NCBI GenBank assembly: GCA_030248295.1
Contig: JASANH010001389.1
Location: 434,001 to 498,000, forward strand
Length of the DNA stretch: 64,000 bases
Direction of reading: 5' to 3'
Source: Mesodorylaimus sp. YZB2_4
Taxonomy: Eukaryota > Nematoda > Enoplea > Dorylaimida > Dorylaimidae
The notes beneath the pieces were generated by a model. It had not been told where the DNA came from and did no database searches. It was given only the letters and a program-made list of their open reading frames with translations. Position 1 is the first letter of the stretch; every line of letters begins with the position of its first letter. Positions 44,058-55,294 of the stretch are shown here, piece by piece. A program made the position numbers and the translations under genes.

Positions 44058-46705
44058 ATGTCATCATCATCATCATGTTTTATTCATTAGACAAACGCTG
44101 AAGCGCACTCAAGGTCTAAGAAACATTCAGTTATAAACACGCGAGAGAAATCACAGATACAAAAAGACGATTTGGAAAGTTCGAGTATGACGACCATGCA
44201 GTCTCCCAAGACAACTGATTCCACATATGAGTACACGAGAAAATGTAATGGCGGAGAAGTTTGCTTATACGCATCAAAAAAGTGCTTAGGCGTATCCAGG
44301 TGATGCGGCTCACAGGCTTGACGGGTGGCACGGGACACAGATCGATGTACAAAGCGACTATTGGAAAAATCATGAAAGCCATGATAAAAGCGATAAAACT
44401 GACACAGCTTTAGACCTTTCCTTCTGTCATGTAGTGAAGTCCACCCATCGCGAACAGATCCCAGGACCACTGGATGTACGTGTCTGCCCAATCTGCGTCT
44501 AATAGCCGCAATCATATTGATCGCTTTTCGAACAATCAAAGAAACGTGCTCACTAAATTTCATATCACAGGAAAATACACTGCCGAGGTATTTTACCTGA
44601 TCAAAGAAATCAAGTTTCTGATTGTTCAAATACAAATCTGGATGGGAGGAGAGCACATTATGACCATAGCGAAACAGAATCGACTGGTATTTTGAGATGT
44701 TGAAATCCAGACCAGCTGATTTGACCCAGGACGAAATGAAATCAATCATAGGCTGGACAACGGTAATCAACTCATCCAATTTCTGGATGGGAACAAAAAG
44801 AGCCGTGTCATCAGCGTATGTTTGTAATAGTCGACGATGCGTTGGTGCACATGGTGTTGTGACCATCGCCGCTTGGGGAGGCCTGGAGTTCTTGGGGGTG
44901 TGCCTTGGGCAGTTGGCTCGGTGAGGAGGAGCCAGGGCGGTATAAGAGCAGGCCGCCTGGAGAGATCGGGGCTCTCCCTTGCTTGTTTTCACTCGATTCG
45001 GGTCCATCTGTTTTGTTCTGAATTTGTGGGAAGCCACCCCTTGTGTTGTCCACCCTATTGGCAGAACTGTGGGGCAGGCCAGGCGCCAGCCAGGGACCTT
45101 CGATTAGCATACTCTCAAAGGGCCTCTGCGGTTGTCGTTTCCTTTGGTTCGTACTGGAAGAGTCCAGGAGTTGACTCCAGGGCAGGTACTTGGTTTGTCT
45201 GCGGATTGTCTGTGGGTAAGATCTAGGACGGCTGAGACATCGTCGTGCTTTGTTGTGCTTCGTAAAGGATCCTCTGGTGTTGACGGAAGTCTTTACTGCG
45301 CCACCGACTGTGGAACTGCTCGTCAGCGTAGGCACCTTAGGACCGGGTGCATTCGACCAGCAGCCAGGCTAGTGTATCATCGCACAGAGCAGTTGCACGC
45401 ACCCTTGGGAGGCGCGGTAAACACGCCTGAGGGGTTTGTTGGGGAATCGGGACCTTAGTGATCGAAACTCTGCAGGAATAAGCCTTTCTACCAGGCTTGG
45501 GCTATTGAAGACCTTGGAGCGCTCGCTTGTAAGATCAGCCCGAACCCGCCGGTACGAGCGCGAAGAAGAGCTGTCGCGCTCTCACAAACAACAACCATAA
45601 CAATGGAAATTTGGCTTGAAATTTAACGCGCAGATCGTTGATGTATAGGCGATGAATAAAGTTGGACCGAGGACACTTCCTTGTGGCACTCCAGAGGTGA
45701 CAGGGATATCAGCAGACGAATGACCATCAATGACCACGAATTGTGAACGATCCGACAAGTACGAATTGAGCCAGCGAACCAGCTTGCAGGAAATTCGGTG
45801 GTCCCGTTGGAGCGACCCTAAAAGAAGAGGGTGAGGTACTCGGTCGAAAGCCTTTTTGAAATCCAGAAAAACGCCCACAACGAGTTTGTATTTTTTTGAA
45901 TTCAGATGGTCATGAATAAATTGACTGGCTGTGATCAAGGCCGTATTTGTACCACGACGCTTGGTGAACCCATGTTGTTGAGGGGAAGTTGTAAGGAAGG
46001 ATCGTAGAATGTTGTCTACGTGGCGCTCCAATAATTTTGGAAAAATGCATTAAGGAAATTGGCCGGTATGCTTTCAAATCACTCTTGTCACCAGACTTAG
46101 GGACAGGCGTAACCTTGGCACGTTTCCAGTAAGACGGGAAGGATTCTTCGGAGACAGACCGATTGATCAATGCTGTGAGAGCGGGAGCATTTGCGGGCGC
46201 AATAATTTTAATTATTTGTGTCGTAATACCATCTATACCAGGTGCACAGTTTCTCCGGAGGCGTTTGATTTCGCTGAGGACGAAGTTAACATTTGCAGAG
46301 TAATCGAAGAAGTCGTCATTATCTGGCCCGATTGGAACAAACTCTCCGAAATAGGTTCAGTTGAAATTCGGCGCAAAATGATCATTCAGGGCTTCAGCCT
46401 TTTCTCTGGTGGTCAGTATCGGGTGACCGAGATCATTTACCAGCGCTGGCACTTTCCGAGACTCGGCTGTCAGGCGACGATAAGCAGTCCAGAAATTACC
46501 TGGCGAGTCTACATCGGCAAAGGTTTTCTTGACGAATTCGATCTTTGACTTTTCAATTTTTTTTTTGCATTGTGCACGAAGGAATGAGAAAATTCGCTTA
46601 TCTGTGATGTTGGCACTTCGCTTCCATGTTTTATATGCCTCATTTTTCTTCCGTATAAGCCACGGTAGAAATAGTATAGTAGTATGTCACACGGTAGAAA
46701 CACAT
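44058..46705 (-). mobile_element. 5'-truncated non-LTR retrotransposon (LINE), interrupted
   Basis: Read on the minus strand, it starts at about 46705 in the linker before the reverse transcriptase (PWLIRKKNEAYKTWKR, then NFWTAYRRLTAES). It continues through the catalytic domain: PGIDGIT, VPKSGD, YRPISL, FLDFKKAFDRV, SGVPQGSVLGP and, past the insertion, YADDTALF followed by KYLG and the thumb region. The frame is broken by shifts and stops. The 3' end is a short (ATG)n repeat at 44059-44077. The endonuclease half is missing. The layout fits Jockey/CR1-like LINEs. It is inactive. Confidence 0.9.
44852..45597. mobile_element. solo-LTR-like insertion within the LINE
   Basis: About 740 bp separate the SGVPQGSVLGP motif from YADD, which normally lie some 35 residues apart. 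The insert begins TGGTGTTGTGACC and ends CTCACAAACAACAACCA, so its ends are TG...CA with short mirrored words (TGTTGT/ACAACA). It contains GCGGTATAAGAGCAGGCC, a TATA-like promoter, followed by TCTCCCTTGC. Size, TG/CA ends and a TATA box suit a solo LTR. I could not find an exact target-site duplication, so the bounds are approximate. It carries no gene. Confidence 0.55.
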
Positions 46706-47526
46706 CAACGACTAGAAAGTCGATCAAGTGGAGCGCTCCCTCGCCAAGAGGAACCTGGCGGCATATCAAAAACATCCACTGGCTCAACAACCACCAAACA
46801 ATAAGCCCAAACAGTGCTACTGCAGTTGCTCTCGTTGTCGCACTTGCACGCACATTTTCCAAATCTAAATCTATCAGGTTTTAGAGCGGGTCGTCGTACT
46901 ATAGTGAAAAAAACAAAGGAGATCCCCTGATACACGTCAGATGGGGGAGGGGGTGTTCACGAACCACAGACACGAAATATCATCGCCTCGTGGATGCTCC
47001 TTGATACCTGATAAAAGAAAACAGGCTCTAACGCGCGGCAGGTGAATCTAGCTTCCAGATATCTCTCATTGATTGATCATGCGTTTCTTCCTGTTGTCTC
47101 GCTTACATTGACCACTGTACGCAACCAAGGAGTTGGACATTTAACAGACGTCTATTCTATGTCCAACTCCAACTCCTCGCCGCAACTGTGATACCCCTCC
47201 CAAGTATGGATGGGAATACCTGCTAGGGTCGAATCACCACTGCGCTGTCCCTACCGAAACGGACGCTAACAATGATAACTCCCTCATCGAGGGACGCGCT
47301 TAACACTACTAATCTCGCAGATATGCATGGGACTGTACAATACACTGCGAGACGAGCGCGTCGTCTTGCTAGCGCATGTATCGATAGATATTTTTGGCGG
47401 TTGCGGCCAACGTCTTCTAAAAAATTGAACGCTGCTCTTCGTCTCGGGTAAGATGGCGACTTCAAGCGAAACTGAGAAAAGCCCGCGCACATTTCCTGAT
47501 TATATCATACGCTATTTGCAGAAACG
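46706..47526. other. intergenic; 5' region of the 47.5-kb gene
   Basis: Contains a perfect 12-bp inverted repeat (GGAGTTGGACAT at 47129-47140 against 47159-47170, loop 18 nt). A possible 5' UTR exon ends at CTCGG|GTAAGA (about 47448), and an acceptor TATTTGCAG ends at 47520. No other exon. Confidence 0.5.
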
Positions 47527-48443
47527 ATGGAATCGGGCAGTTCCAAAGCAACAAACTCATCGGTCATCGATTTTAAATTGACGCGATTTGAATCGAACAT
47601 GCTGGAAACCGACCTGCGTCGACGACTGGACTCGTGGATCGAGCAATGGAGGAAAGACGGGGAGAGGGCTGCGGGCCAGTGTGTGGACGAAGTGACCACC
47701 ACACGACCGACTTGTAAGTTGCGGTGTCACAAAAAGTTCGTCGAGTAAGTTTCTTTCCAGATGATTTGGATACACCGATCCGGTTTCTGCGTGCAACGAC
47801 GGACAAAATGACCGAACTGGTTGAAGACATCGAAAAATTAATTCCCAAAGATTTGAAAATTGTGCAGGTATGTATGGCCTCTCATTTTTCTGGACTCTTT
47901 TTCATATCTCTTTATTGTAAGACGGCGGAATGCAAGCAAGTCTTGAAACGATTTTCGGACAAACTGAAACGCGAGCACAGGGAGGCTTTGCGTTGTTGCG
48001 AACAAGCAAATAGCATATTGGCTGGCATGACTCATTCAGTAAGCTATCTTTTTCAAGCAGCAGCTTTTACGAAATCGCTGTCATATTTATGATTTCAATA
48101 AAATAAAAAACGCTTCCAGAAACCTCGAGGAGAGAGCCGACGTCCATTCAAGAAATCTCTGCCTCAGTTACCGAAAGAAGCTCGGTCATGCGCCAAGAAT
48201 TTAATAACGCAGGCCCGTCGATTGGGCGAGTCTGAAGCGCAGAAGGGCGGCGTTTTCAAGAATTTCATCGAAACAGAAGCCTGTGTCATGGTTCGTCGCA
48301 GTTGGATGGAATACGTGAATCAGCAAATGCAACTGTCCAAGTCGCCTAAAAAGCCGTGGCGTAACCTTGAGCTTGACAAGGAATCACAGGTGAAAAAACC
48401 CGATTCCGACAAATCCAAGGATGACGAGGATCTTTACAGGTGA
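47527..48443 (+). CDS. helical protein of unknown function
   Basis: Four coding exons, 47527-47713, 47761-47867, 47922-48038 and 48120-48443, with consistent phases (1, 0, 0) and introns of 47-81 bp, give 244 residues. The first two-thirds are predicted helical and probably coiled-coil: TDLRRRLDSWIEQWRKDGER, KMTELVEDIEKLIPKD, KQVLKRFSDKLKREHREALR. The C-terminus is basic then acidic (DKSKDDEDLYR). There is no signal peptide or membrane segment, so it is probably cytosolic or nuclear. A 5' UTR intron precedes the start (donor at 47449, acceptor ending 47520). The short size and charged helices fit a subunit of a larger complex, but I do not recognise the family. Confidence 0.7.
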
Positions 48444-49882
48444 TGTGAGTGCAGGCTGCTGAGGCAAGAGAGACGTCCTTTTGTATTTCCTTATGCTTAC
48501 TAGACCTCTTTAGTTTGATGACGTAATTCGTGAATATTTGATCGATGAGATCGCGAATATTTGATCGAAAGATACTGACTTGACCGAGTCCGATACATGT
48601 TGACTAGGACCCACCCCTTCCTACTCAAATTTATATATTCCACTCGACCTCATCGAACATGCTTGCGACATGGATCACTTGCTGACTGTTTTTCTTGTCA
48701 TTCAAGTTCACAGAAATTTTAGAAAAACCAGGGGTACCGTCTCCTGGGGCTATTTTGAACGATGTTCATGTGCTTGCACCTTTTTGCCACAGATATGTCT
48801 TGATGCCAGGTTAGTAAAGCGCTTTGGGCTTTCATGCCAGACACGCTGCACGCTCACTTCATGGATTTAAAGCTGTAACTGTTTTATATTGTGTCTGTCA
48901 GCCAGGTCTTGGCTCACCATTTGGGTGTCCTGCACCCACGCGTCCAGAAAAATGAGAGGCCATATACAATTATCAAATCTTTAGTAGTAGTTTTATTATC
49001 AAATCGAATTAATTTTTTGATCTCTTCAATCAGTTAGGTCATTTTGTCCGAACTGTTCGGCCAGGATTACAGTAAAGCCGGTTGACAGAGATCGTCATCG
49101 TCTGCAACTCTAAAAAGCCAAAACATCCCGAATAGGTTTTCGGCGGACAGGGCGGACAAATGTGTTAAATTCTACGATGGTATTTAGGATTGTTGCATAT
49201 TTATTAGAAGGAGGTCTTGCAAAAACCAGTCCAACACTGGATTGAATCGTCCACCTTGGCATCACGGTCACCAACGCAGGGATAGATTACTTCGCGCATT
49301 AGCGTCCTGTTCTTGCTTCTGTTTATGCCAGCTGCGAGATGACGTGGCCACACTCCCAGTGTCATAATGACAGCTTCAAACTTCAAAGAAACTCTGTCAA
49401 TTACATGTACATGTACATGTTTAGAGCTTGTTTTAAAAAAACGATTTTGATCCGATCTTTGATCCGATCTCGATCCGATCAAATCCGAAATTTGGTCCAT
49501 CCGATCCGACAAGCCCTTGTCCCGGCAGCTACTTTGTAAGAAAACTTCTACCATTTTTGATGTATCGACTGACTGGCCCTGATCGCTCTGCTTGTACTGC
49601 TGGCTGCAGGTTTCCAATACTGTTACAGTGCCTGCCACTCCCTTACAATGAGGTAGAAAAGTATCCCAGAAATACTCCCCCTCGGAGCTTATGCCCCTGC
49701 ATACGTGGTAAAATGGATCAAGGCGACAAATCAAGTGTGACATCAAATCCAGTGTGCAGTCGAGAAATCTTGCTAGTTCAATTCCCCTTGTCGGTTTAAA
49801 ATTTTCCCTCGAGGACGATTATTATTTTTATGCTAGGACTTATCGCTGCTTTCCCTGTTTCCAGTGGCCCCACTTCACTCAC
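48444..49882. other. intergenic, no gene seen
   Basis: Downstream of the helical-protein gene. Short repeats: ACATGT words near 49404-49420, and four GATCCGATC-type words at 49446-49507. No supported exon. Confidence 0.45.
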
Positions 49883-50040
49883 TGCCAGGCGTAGCGGCTA
49901 CCAAACGAAGATCTGCGCACTCGAGGGTAAAGACTGCACAAATGGCCAACGACTCGAGCACTTGCCTGTACTGCGCCCCTAATTTGAGTGTGACGCAGGC
50001 CTAACCGATTAAAATAGGTCACGAGCCAGACTATTCGAGT
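49883..50040 (-). repeat. tRNA-derived SINE, family B, minus copy
   Basis: Reverse-complemented, it aligns with the plus copy at 50047. The head is GGCTCGTGACCT...GGTTAGGCCTGCGTCACACT (A-box region), then GCAAGTGCTCGAGTCG (B-box region), and the tail is CCCTCGAGTGCGCA followed by CGTTTGGTA. It is more diverged than its partner. Heads face each other, with a few bases between. Confidence 0.65.
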
Positions 50041-50046
50041 GAGTGC

Positions 50047-50200
50047 CGGCCTCGTGGCCTGGTGGGTTAGGCGTCTGCCTCTCACGCCGGGTGCGCAGCT
50101 ACGGGCGAGTGTTCGACTCGCGGGCCGGTAAATCGTTTCGTGTAAAATGTGTCCCTTCGCCCTCGAGTGCGCATAGGCGTTTGGTGATGTGGTAAAAGAT
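50047..50200 (+). repeat. tRNA-derived SINE, family B, plus copy
   Basis: The first ~86 bp fold much like a tRNA. The ends GCCGGCC and GGCCGGT can pair as an acceptor stem, GTGGCCTGGTGGGTTAGGCG is A-box-like, and GCGAG-TGTTCGA-CTCGC is a perfect T arm. A body with CGTTTCGTGTAAAATGTGTC and CCCTCGAGTGCGCATAGGCG follows. The attached body and the related inverted copy at 49883-50040 argue for a SINE rather than a tRNA gene, although the tRNA part is well preserved. Confidence 0.7.
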
Positions 50201-51543
50201 GAATGAAGGAGATGGAAAACGATGCCTCCTAAGTTTTGGCTCTTTATCGATTAGATCAGGATGGTGTGACCCCAAAGCGACATGTCTCTGTTTTGTTGCG
50301 TTGCGTCATCTCTGCAACCAGACTGCATCGCGCACCAGTCTGCACGCTTGCAGCAACATCGAGTTCGAGATGATGTTTTCGCCCCCTGCTGGCTTGCAGT
50401 GGCCATGTAGGTTTCAGCTCCCATTTGAACAGATTATGTGCTCCTGAGCACCATACAGTACATAATAGCACAGTTCTGATCACCCTCTGATGTGGGAAAT
50501 TTTGTCAGACTTGGAGTCCATAAAGACACAGTATGATGTACCGTGGCACAACCGTGTGCACATGTTCTTCCGGCAATGCTATCAATGCCATCGAACCTCC
50601 TCTGCCAGTTGTAGGCGTATTTCTAATCAAAATTATTAAACCGAAAGCGGCATCGTACGAATTTGGGGAAATAAGTTTCACTTCCTGTATCCAAAGGACG
50701 TAAGCCCCACTGCGTTACTCCAACGCATTTACAGGATGCATCAGCATCAATCATAGGAGGAGCAAAAAACTCTGAAGCTCTGGAAAGCGTTTAAAAGCGG
50801 GCCGACTCCTCTTGGAGGATTTATCTCATGATCTAAGGGCGACACTATGATAGATTTCCTCGTCAGAAGCACTGATGCATCAGATGATACAAGCAAGTCC
50901 GTATCAGAACACGCTGACTGGTTGCCAGTGACCCATAAAATATTTTCTCAACACAAATAAAAAACAATACGACTCATCACCACCGCAGGGCTCAGGACAT
51001 AAGGACGATATTTGGTATTTCTATTTATACAGTCGGGAACGGTGGACACCGAAGTGCGGGAACGGAATGCGGGAACGGTGGACACCGAAGTGTGCCCCGA
51101 ATATCGGCGACGCCGTCCGAAAAGCTTTGTCCAATATCGGCCGGGCTCACGATCATCCTGGGTGGATGTCTAAGGGACGTGAAGGGTGGTATGATGGCTG
51201 TGGCTGTCCTTCAGCTTCAGCGAGTACTTTCACGAAACTTTATTTAGACCAACATTGGGCAGTAATAACACACGTAAGAGGACGCCTGGACATGCTTTAT
51301 TGTTTAGTTCCGAAAATCCTCATATCAGATCAGTTTAAAACTTGAGTATTGAACAAAAACAGGTCCAGTTAGCATATTTAAAAAAACGCAGAAAACTTCA
51401 CTCGAAATCGGCGTAATGTAGAATGAAAAAGGACGCATAAAAAGAAAACCTAGACACTCTATATTACTAAGTTCTTACGCTAGCTTCTATCAGATGCACG
51501 ACGTCATCAAGAAACCCACTGAACTGTGTCATCGATTTCTCGA
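50201..51543. other. intergenic with a short tandem duplication
   Basis: No gene recognised. At 51035-51100 the words CGGGAACGGTGGACACCGAA and GTG are repeated with a 34-bp period. Confidence 0.45.
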
Positions 51544-54448
51544 TCAGCCATTATTTTTCTCGCAGCGGCCACTCAGTCCAGCCGGAACCAGCAGGCAGAT
51601 GCTGTGGACACTTTCGTGCACGATGCAGTGATCGCTGCCCAAACACACGAGCAACGAGTCGTCCACGTCCACTTCGCAGAAACAAAATTTCTGAAAAAAC
51701 AAGTGTCAACAAGCGCAGTGCAGAAAAAGTTGACTCACTCACGGCATCCCCCATCAGCGGCAAGGTGAAGTGGCGGTCAGTCCTCTCATACAGTCGCGCG
51801 GCGTAATGGAAGTAGAAACCGCCGAAGTGGAACAGCTCCCTCTTGGAGCACAGCAGACGCCAACGGTCCTCTTGGTCGTAGTTCCTCAGCCGCTTCTCCA
51901 ACTCCCCGAGCACGCACGCATCGATGGCCTCCTGGGTAGAGTTCAGCTCCTTCAGTTCTTGCTCGAAGGTCGGCTTGCCCTGAAAACCACTTGCATGCAC
52001 TCTCAGGCAGAGGCAGCCACGGTGGACCCACTCACTCGGATCTCCTCCACCCTCTTGTTGTGCTCCATCAGCATCTCCGTGGCCGACTTAAAAATAACGT
52101 CGATGTCCCCTGGCTGAAAGACACACGGTCCATAATCGAGGGCATTCGTAATCTTTTATCAAAGACCCCTCACCCCCACTTCGTCTCGACTGTCCTGCTG
52201 TCCCTCTGGACCACTGTCCTCGATCAACCCGTCCTGCAACTCGGCCCGCGAAATTTTGCAAAAGCATTCGTTGAAATGCATGTTGCGGTGAGGCGAGTGC
52301 AGACTGGAACTCGTCTGCTCCACGATCTCAGTCAACACGACTCCATCTAACCCATTCACATCGATCCCTGAAAGGAAGTTCCAAGGCGTTTTCGGGATGA
52401 CAAACCTGACCCTAACGTACCACGTTTCGCGAGCTTCTCGATCACTCGGCGGGTCACCTCGTCCACGGTACTGTTCAGTTTGTGGTCAGATTCGTCACTG
52501 AACCACAGGACGCGCTCCTTCACCCGCTCCCCATTCGCCTGGATTTGCAGCTCGATGCTGAAACGCAGAGTCCACTTAGCACAGCGCGTCCGGGCAAGGA
52601 CAGACCTCGAACTTACGTCCTCGGCGCGTTGTCGTATTCGACGCCGTCGAAAAAATGCTTTTGCTTCCTGAAGCACCACGAATTCGGCGCCCTCGTGGCT
52701 GTGTGGTCCCCGTTCTTGTACTCGACAGTTCCGTTAATTTTCTGCTTCCTCAGATGTCTGAAACAAACGTCAGCAATGGCCGCAATGCGACAGTTGCTTG
52801 TGTCTTACTTGTCCGATTTGCACTCTGGACACGAGGCTGCCTCCGATTTCACCAGGATTTCGCACTGCACGCAACGGAGCAGTTTTCCGTTGGTCGCCGC
52901 CATCACGATCTTCCTTCCCGTATCGCCTGAAACCTGGCCTCCAAGTTTTCCACGACTCTGAAAAATCGTGCCTTCCTACCTTTTACTTGTTCATTGAAAT
53001 CGCGCGCCCACTCGGCCAACAAGCGGGGATGGACGGACCCCTTTTTCACCGCCTCGTTCTGGAAAGCCGTCACAATGCGACGCAAGTTTTCCGGCTTGCA
53101 AGTGAAAAAAGGCTCAGCTATTGAGAGAATAATTTAAAGAGACCGGACTTGCCTTGAAATACTTTCCGTTGGCCACCTTGCACAGGCCTTGTTCGTCAAA
53201 GTCCACGTAGTGGGCCACCATCGCCTCGCTCAGACCGCCCCAAACCGGTTTGAACCACTCCTTCGGAAGTCGGATCGTCGATACTGCGCGTTCGTTGGCC
53301 GTCGCCACCAGAATCGATTTCGTCGCACGATTGTCGTTCGACCAAGCAAAAACCAGAGGCGAGATCTTTCGGCCACCAGCGTCTCGACAGTCTTCAGGAC
53401 GCCGCAGGAAGGGCACGAAGACGTTGATGGTGAAGGGCGACTTTGAATCGAGAAGCAGGATCGTCCTGCAAAGAACATTCGCCATGGCGGCTAGCTCGAG
53501 TACGCAGTTGCGGAGGCCTTCGACAGACGAAATGTACTTCCGGTCGATCATGGCCCACAATTTGTCGTCGTTTAATCGCTTTTTGTACTCGCGTCCTGAC
53601 TGCCGCAGGTGCTTGATCGTTTCTTCGACGATCCTGTTCGCAAACACCTCGCGCCCAGTGCAAGCCCTGCTCACCAACGCCGCCGAGTTCCACGGCCACT
53701 TTGTTTCAACGGTCGACAACGGAACCAGACCGCGATTTTCGTTCAACTTCCCGACTGTCTGCAGCAGGGGCGACAGATATTCGACCACGGCTTTGTCCAT
53801 GCCATATCTGAAATGGAGGAGATGTTGCTGCGACGAGGGATATGGCATTTCGAGCGTGGTGTCTTATTGCTCCGCATGAACCCACAGCGACTTACTCGAT
53901 CAAATCGACGTGTTCGTCTCGAATTCCGAAGGCGAAGTCGCCGAGCATGACAACATTAAACGGTTCCTTTCGTCCCATTTTCGACAGTTTCTTCACCTCG
54001 CCGCTTTGCCAATCGACGCCGTAATGTTCGAAGTCATGCTGCATCACTAAGGCGTGCCCGTAGCCCATCAACCCGTCGATCATCTGGCCAGCCATTTCGG
54101 CCCGACCTTTACCCAACGCGCCTTGCATTTGCAGCAGAGACGCCCGAGAATTGTACCAATCGTCCACTTCTTGCTGCGATTTGGCCTCGACGATTCCTCG
54201 AAGTTGTCCAACAAGCAGGCGGAGACGACACCACCAACAATTGACGTGCGTTGATGTCTCGAAGAATATCAACGGCCGACGACACTTTTCGCAAACGGCA
54301 CCACGCATGACGAGAGCTTCTTTCAACAGTTCCGCAATTGTCGTACGATCGTATTCTAGTAAAGCGATGCGACAATTGAGGAAAGAATACTTGCCACAAC
54401 GAAAAAGAATACTGGACCATTCCAAGCTTGATGCTTGTAATTGGAGTC
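51544..54448 (-). CDS. zinc-ribbon protein of unrecognised family (5' end not resolved)
   Basis: Exons in order: 54448-53896, 53807-53153, 53094-52980, 52926-52809, 52757-52617, 52557-52421, 52367-52174, 52113-52036, 51979-51743, 51690-51544. Phases agree throughout and give about 791 residues plus a missing N-terminus. The first exon starts in phase 1 after TCGTTGCAG, so an upstream exon exists. A candidate at 54617-54479 has an ATG and the right phase, but it would leave only a 30-nt intron. Visible features: a zinc site near the start (CEKC...CWWC); a second double-CxxC ribbon in the fourth exon (CVQC...CPEC); HFFDGVEYD; a Cys/His-rich end (KFCFCEVDVDD, GSDHCIVHESVHSIC). No signal peptide. 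The intron 53095-53152 uses a GC donor (AAG|GCAAGT). The function is unknown; zinc sites plus helical regions suggest protein or nucleic-acid binding. Confidence 0.75.
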
Positions 54449-54478
54449 CTGCAACGAAAAGAGACAATCACTTTACAC

Positions 54479-54617
54479 CCTGTCTACGTGAATCAGCGTT
54501 GGTTAACCCTTCCCTTGTCAAATTTGTGGACTCATATTCTACAGTACGGGGTCCACACTTTATAAGTTGTTTTTGATCGATATCTCCCGAACCGATCAAA
54601 ATATCGCGAAATCCCAT
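54479..54617 (-). CDS. candidate N-terminal exon of the zinc-ribbon gene (weak)
   Basis: ATG at 54617, about 46 open codons (MGFRDILIGSGDIDQKQ...), ending at CAGG|GTGTAAAG in phase 1, which fits the next exon. The implied intron (54449-54478) is only 30 nt, below the usual animal minimum and shorter than every other intron here, so this is doubtful. Confidence 0.25.
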
Positions 54618-54942
54618 CGTAGGGTTCTCAGGTACGTGTATCAGCGAAGGCTCTTCATCAGTATACCCAAACGAGACTAACAGCTGTTATCTATGAATTT
54701 GCTGTCAAGTGCTTACTTGCAGCACATATGTATCCGTACACTAGATGCCATCGGTGGCGGTGCTGGCTTGCGAAGTCTTTTGCATATATGGTGGCTTACT
54801 GGCCGACAGGCTGAAGAATTTAGACGACATACGGCACGCAAACTGCCCATTCCCGTCCGGTGGCCCTCATAATACAATAAGACTGTGGCCAGTCTGCCCT
54901 GGTCTAATCCGTCTAAGCTGCCGATGGTAAGTTTAAACTTGT

Positions 54943-55205
54943 GGCGCGGTGGTGCAACGGTTCCTTGTTCGTCTCTCCGTATTGCTTGGGAGCGATTGGC
55001 TGGGCTCATTCCGGGTTCGATCCCCGGTCGAGTTGAGAGACGGAAGCCAAACGAGTAGAAAGTCTCGGCTGTCGAACACCGACAGGGTTCAAAGCTCACC
55101 CGCCATCGTCCGAGGAAGTCGGTGTCCTGTCCAGGATACTCTCGTGTGGAGGTGCTCCTAGTGGAGACACGCAGAGGGACGCTGCTGGTCCCCGCACAGC
55201 CTCGC
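54943..55205 (+). repeat. tRNA-derived SINE, family A, full-length copy
   Basis: The tRNA-like head (GCGCGGTGGTGCAACGGTTC; B-box GGGTTCGATCCCCGG near 55013-55027) is followed by the body shared with 19118-19250 (TCTCGGCTGTCGAACACC, CCGCCATCGTCCGAGGAAGT, GTGGAGGTGCTCCTAGTGGA, ACGCAGAGGGACGCTG). It links the head copy at 8501 with the tail copy at 19105 into one family. Confidence 0.8.
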
Positions 55206-55294
55206 TTATAAGGTTTGACTGCTAGCCGGTGTCGCATGTCAAACCAGCCTCAAGTCGATGTAAGTGGGAGGGATAATTTGACATGGATATTTGC

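Noticed and set aside
50047-50133. Functional tRNA gene
   Set aside because: A-box, T arm and acceptor pairing are good, but the anticodon arm is unclear, a SINE body follows directly, and an inverted related copy sits beside it.
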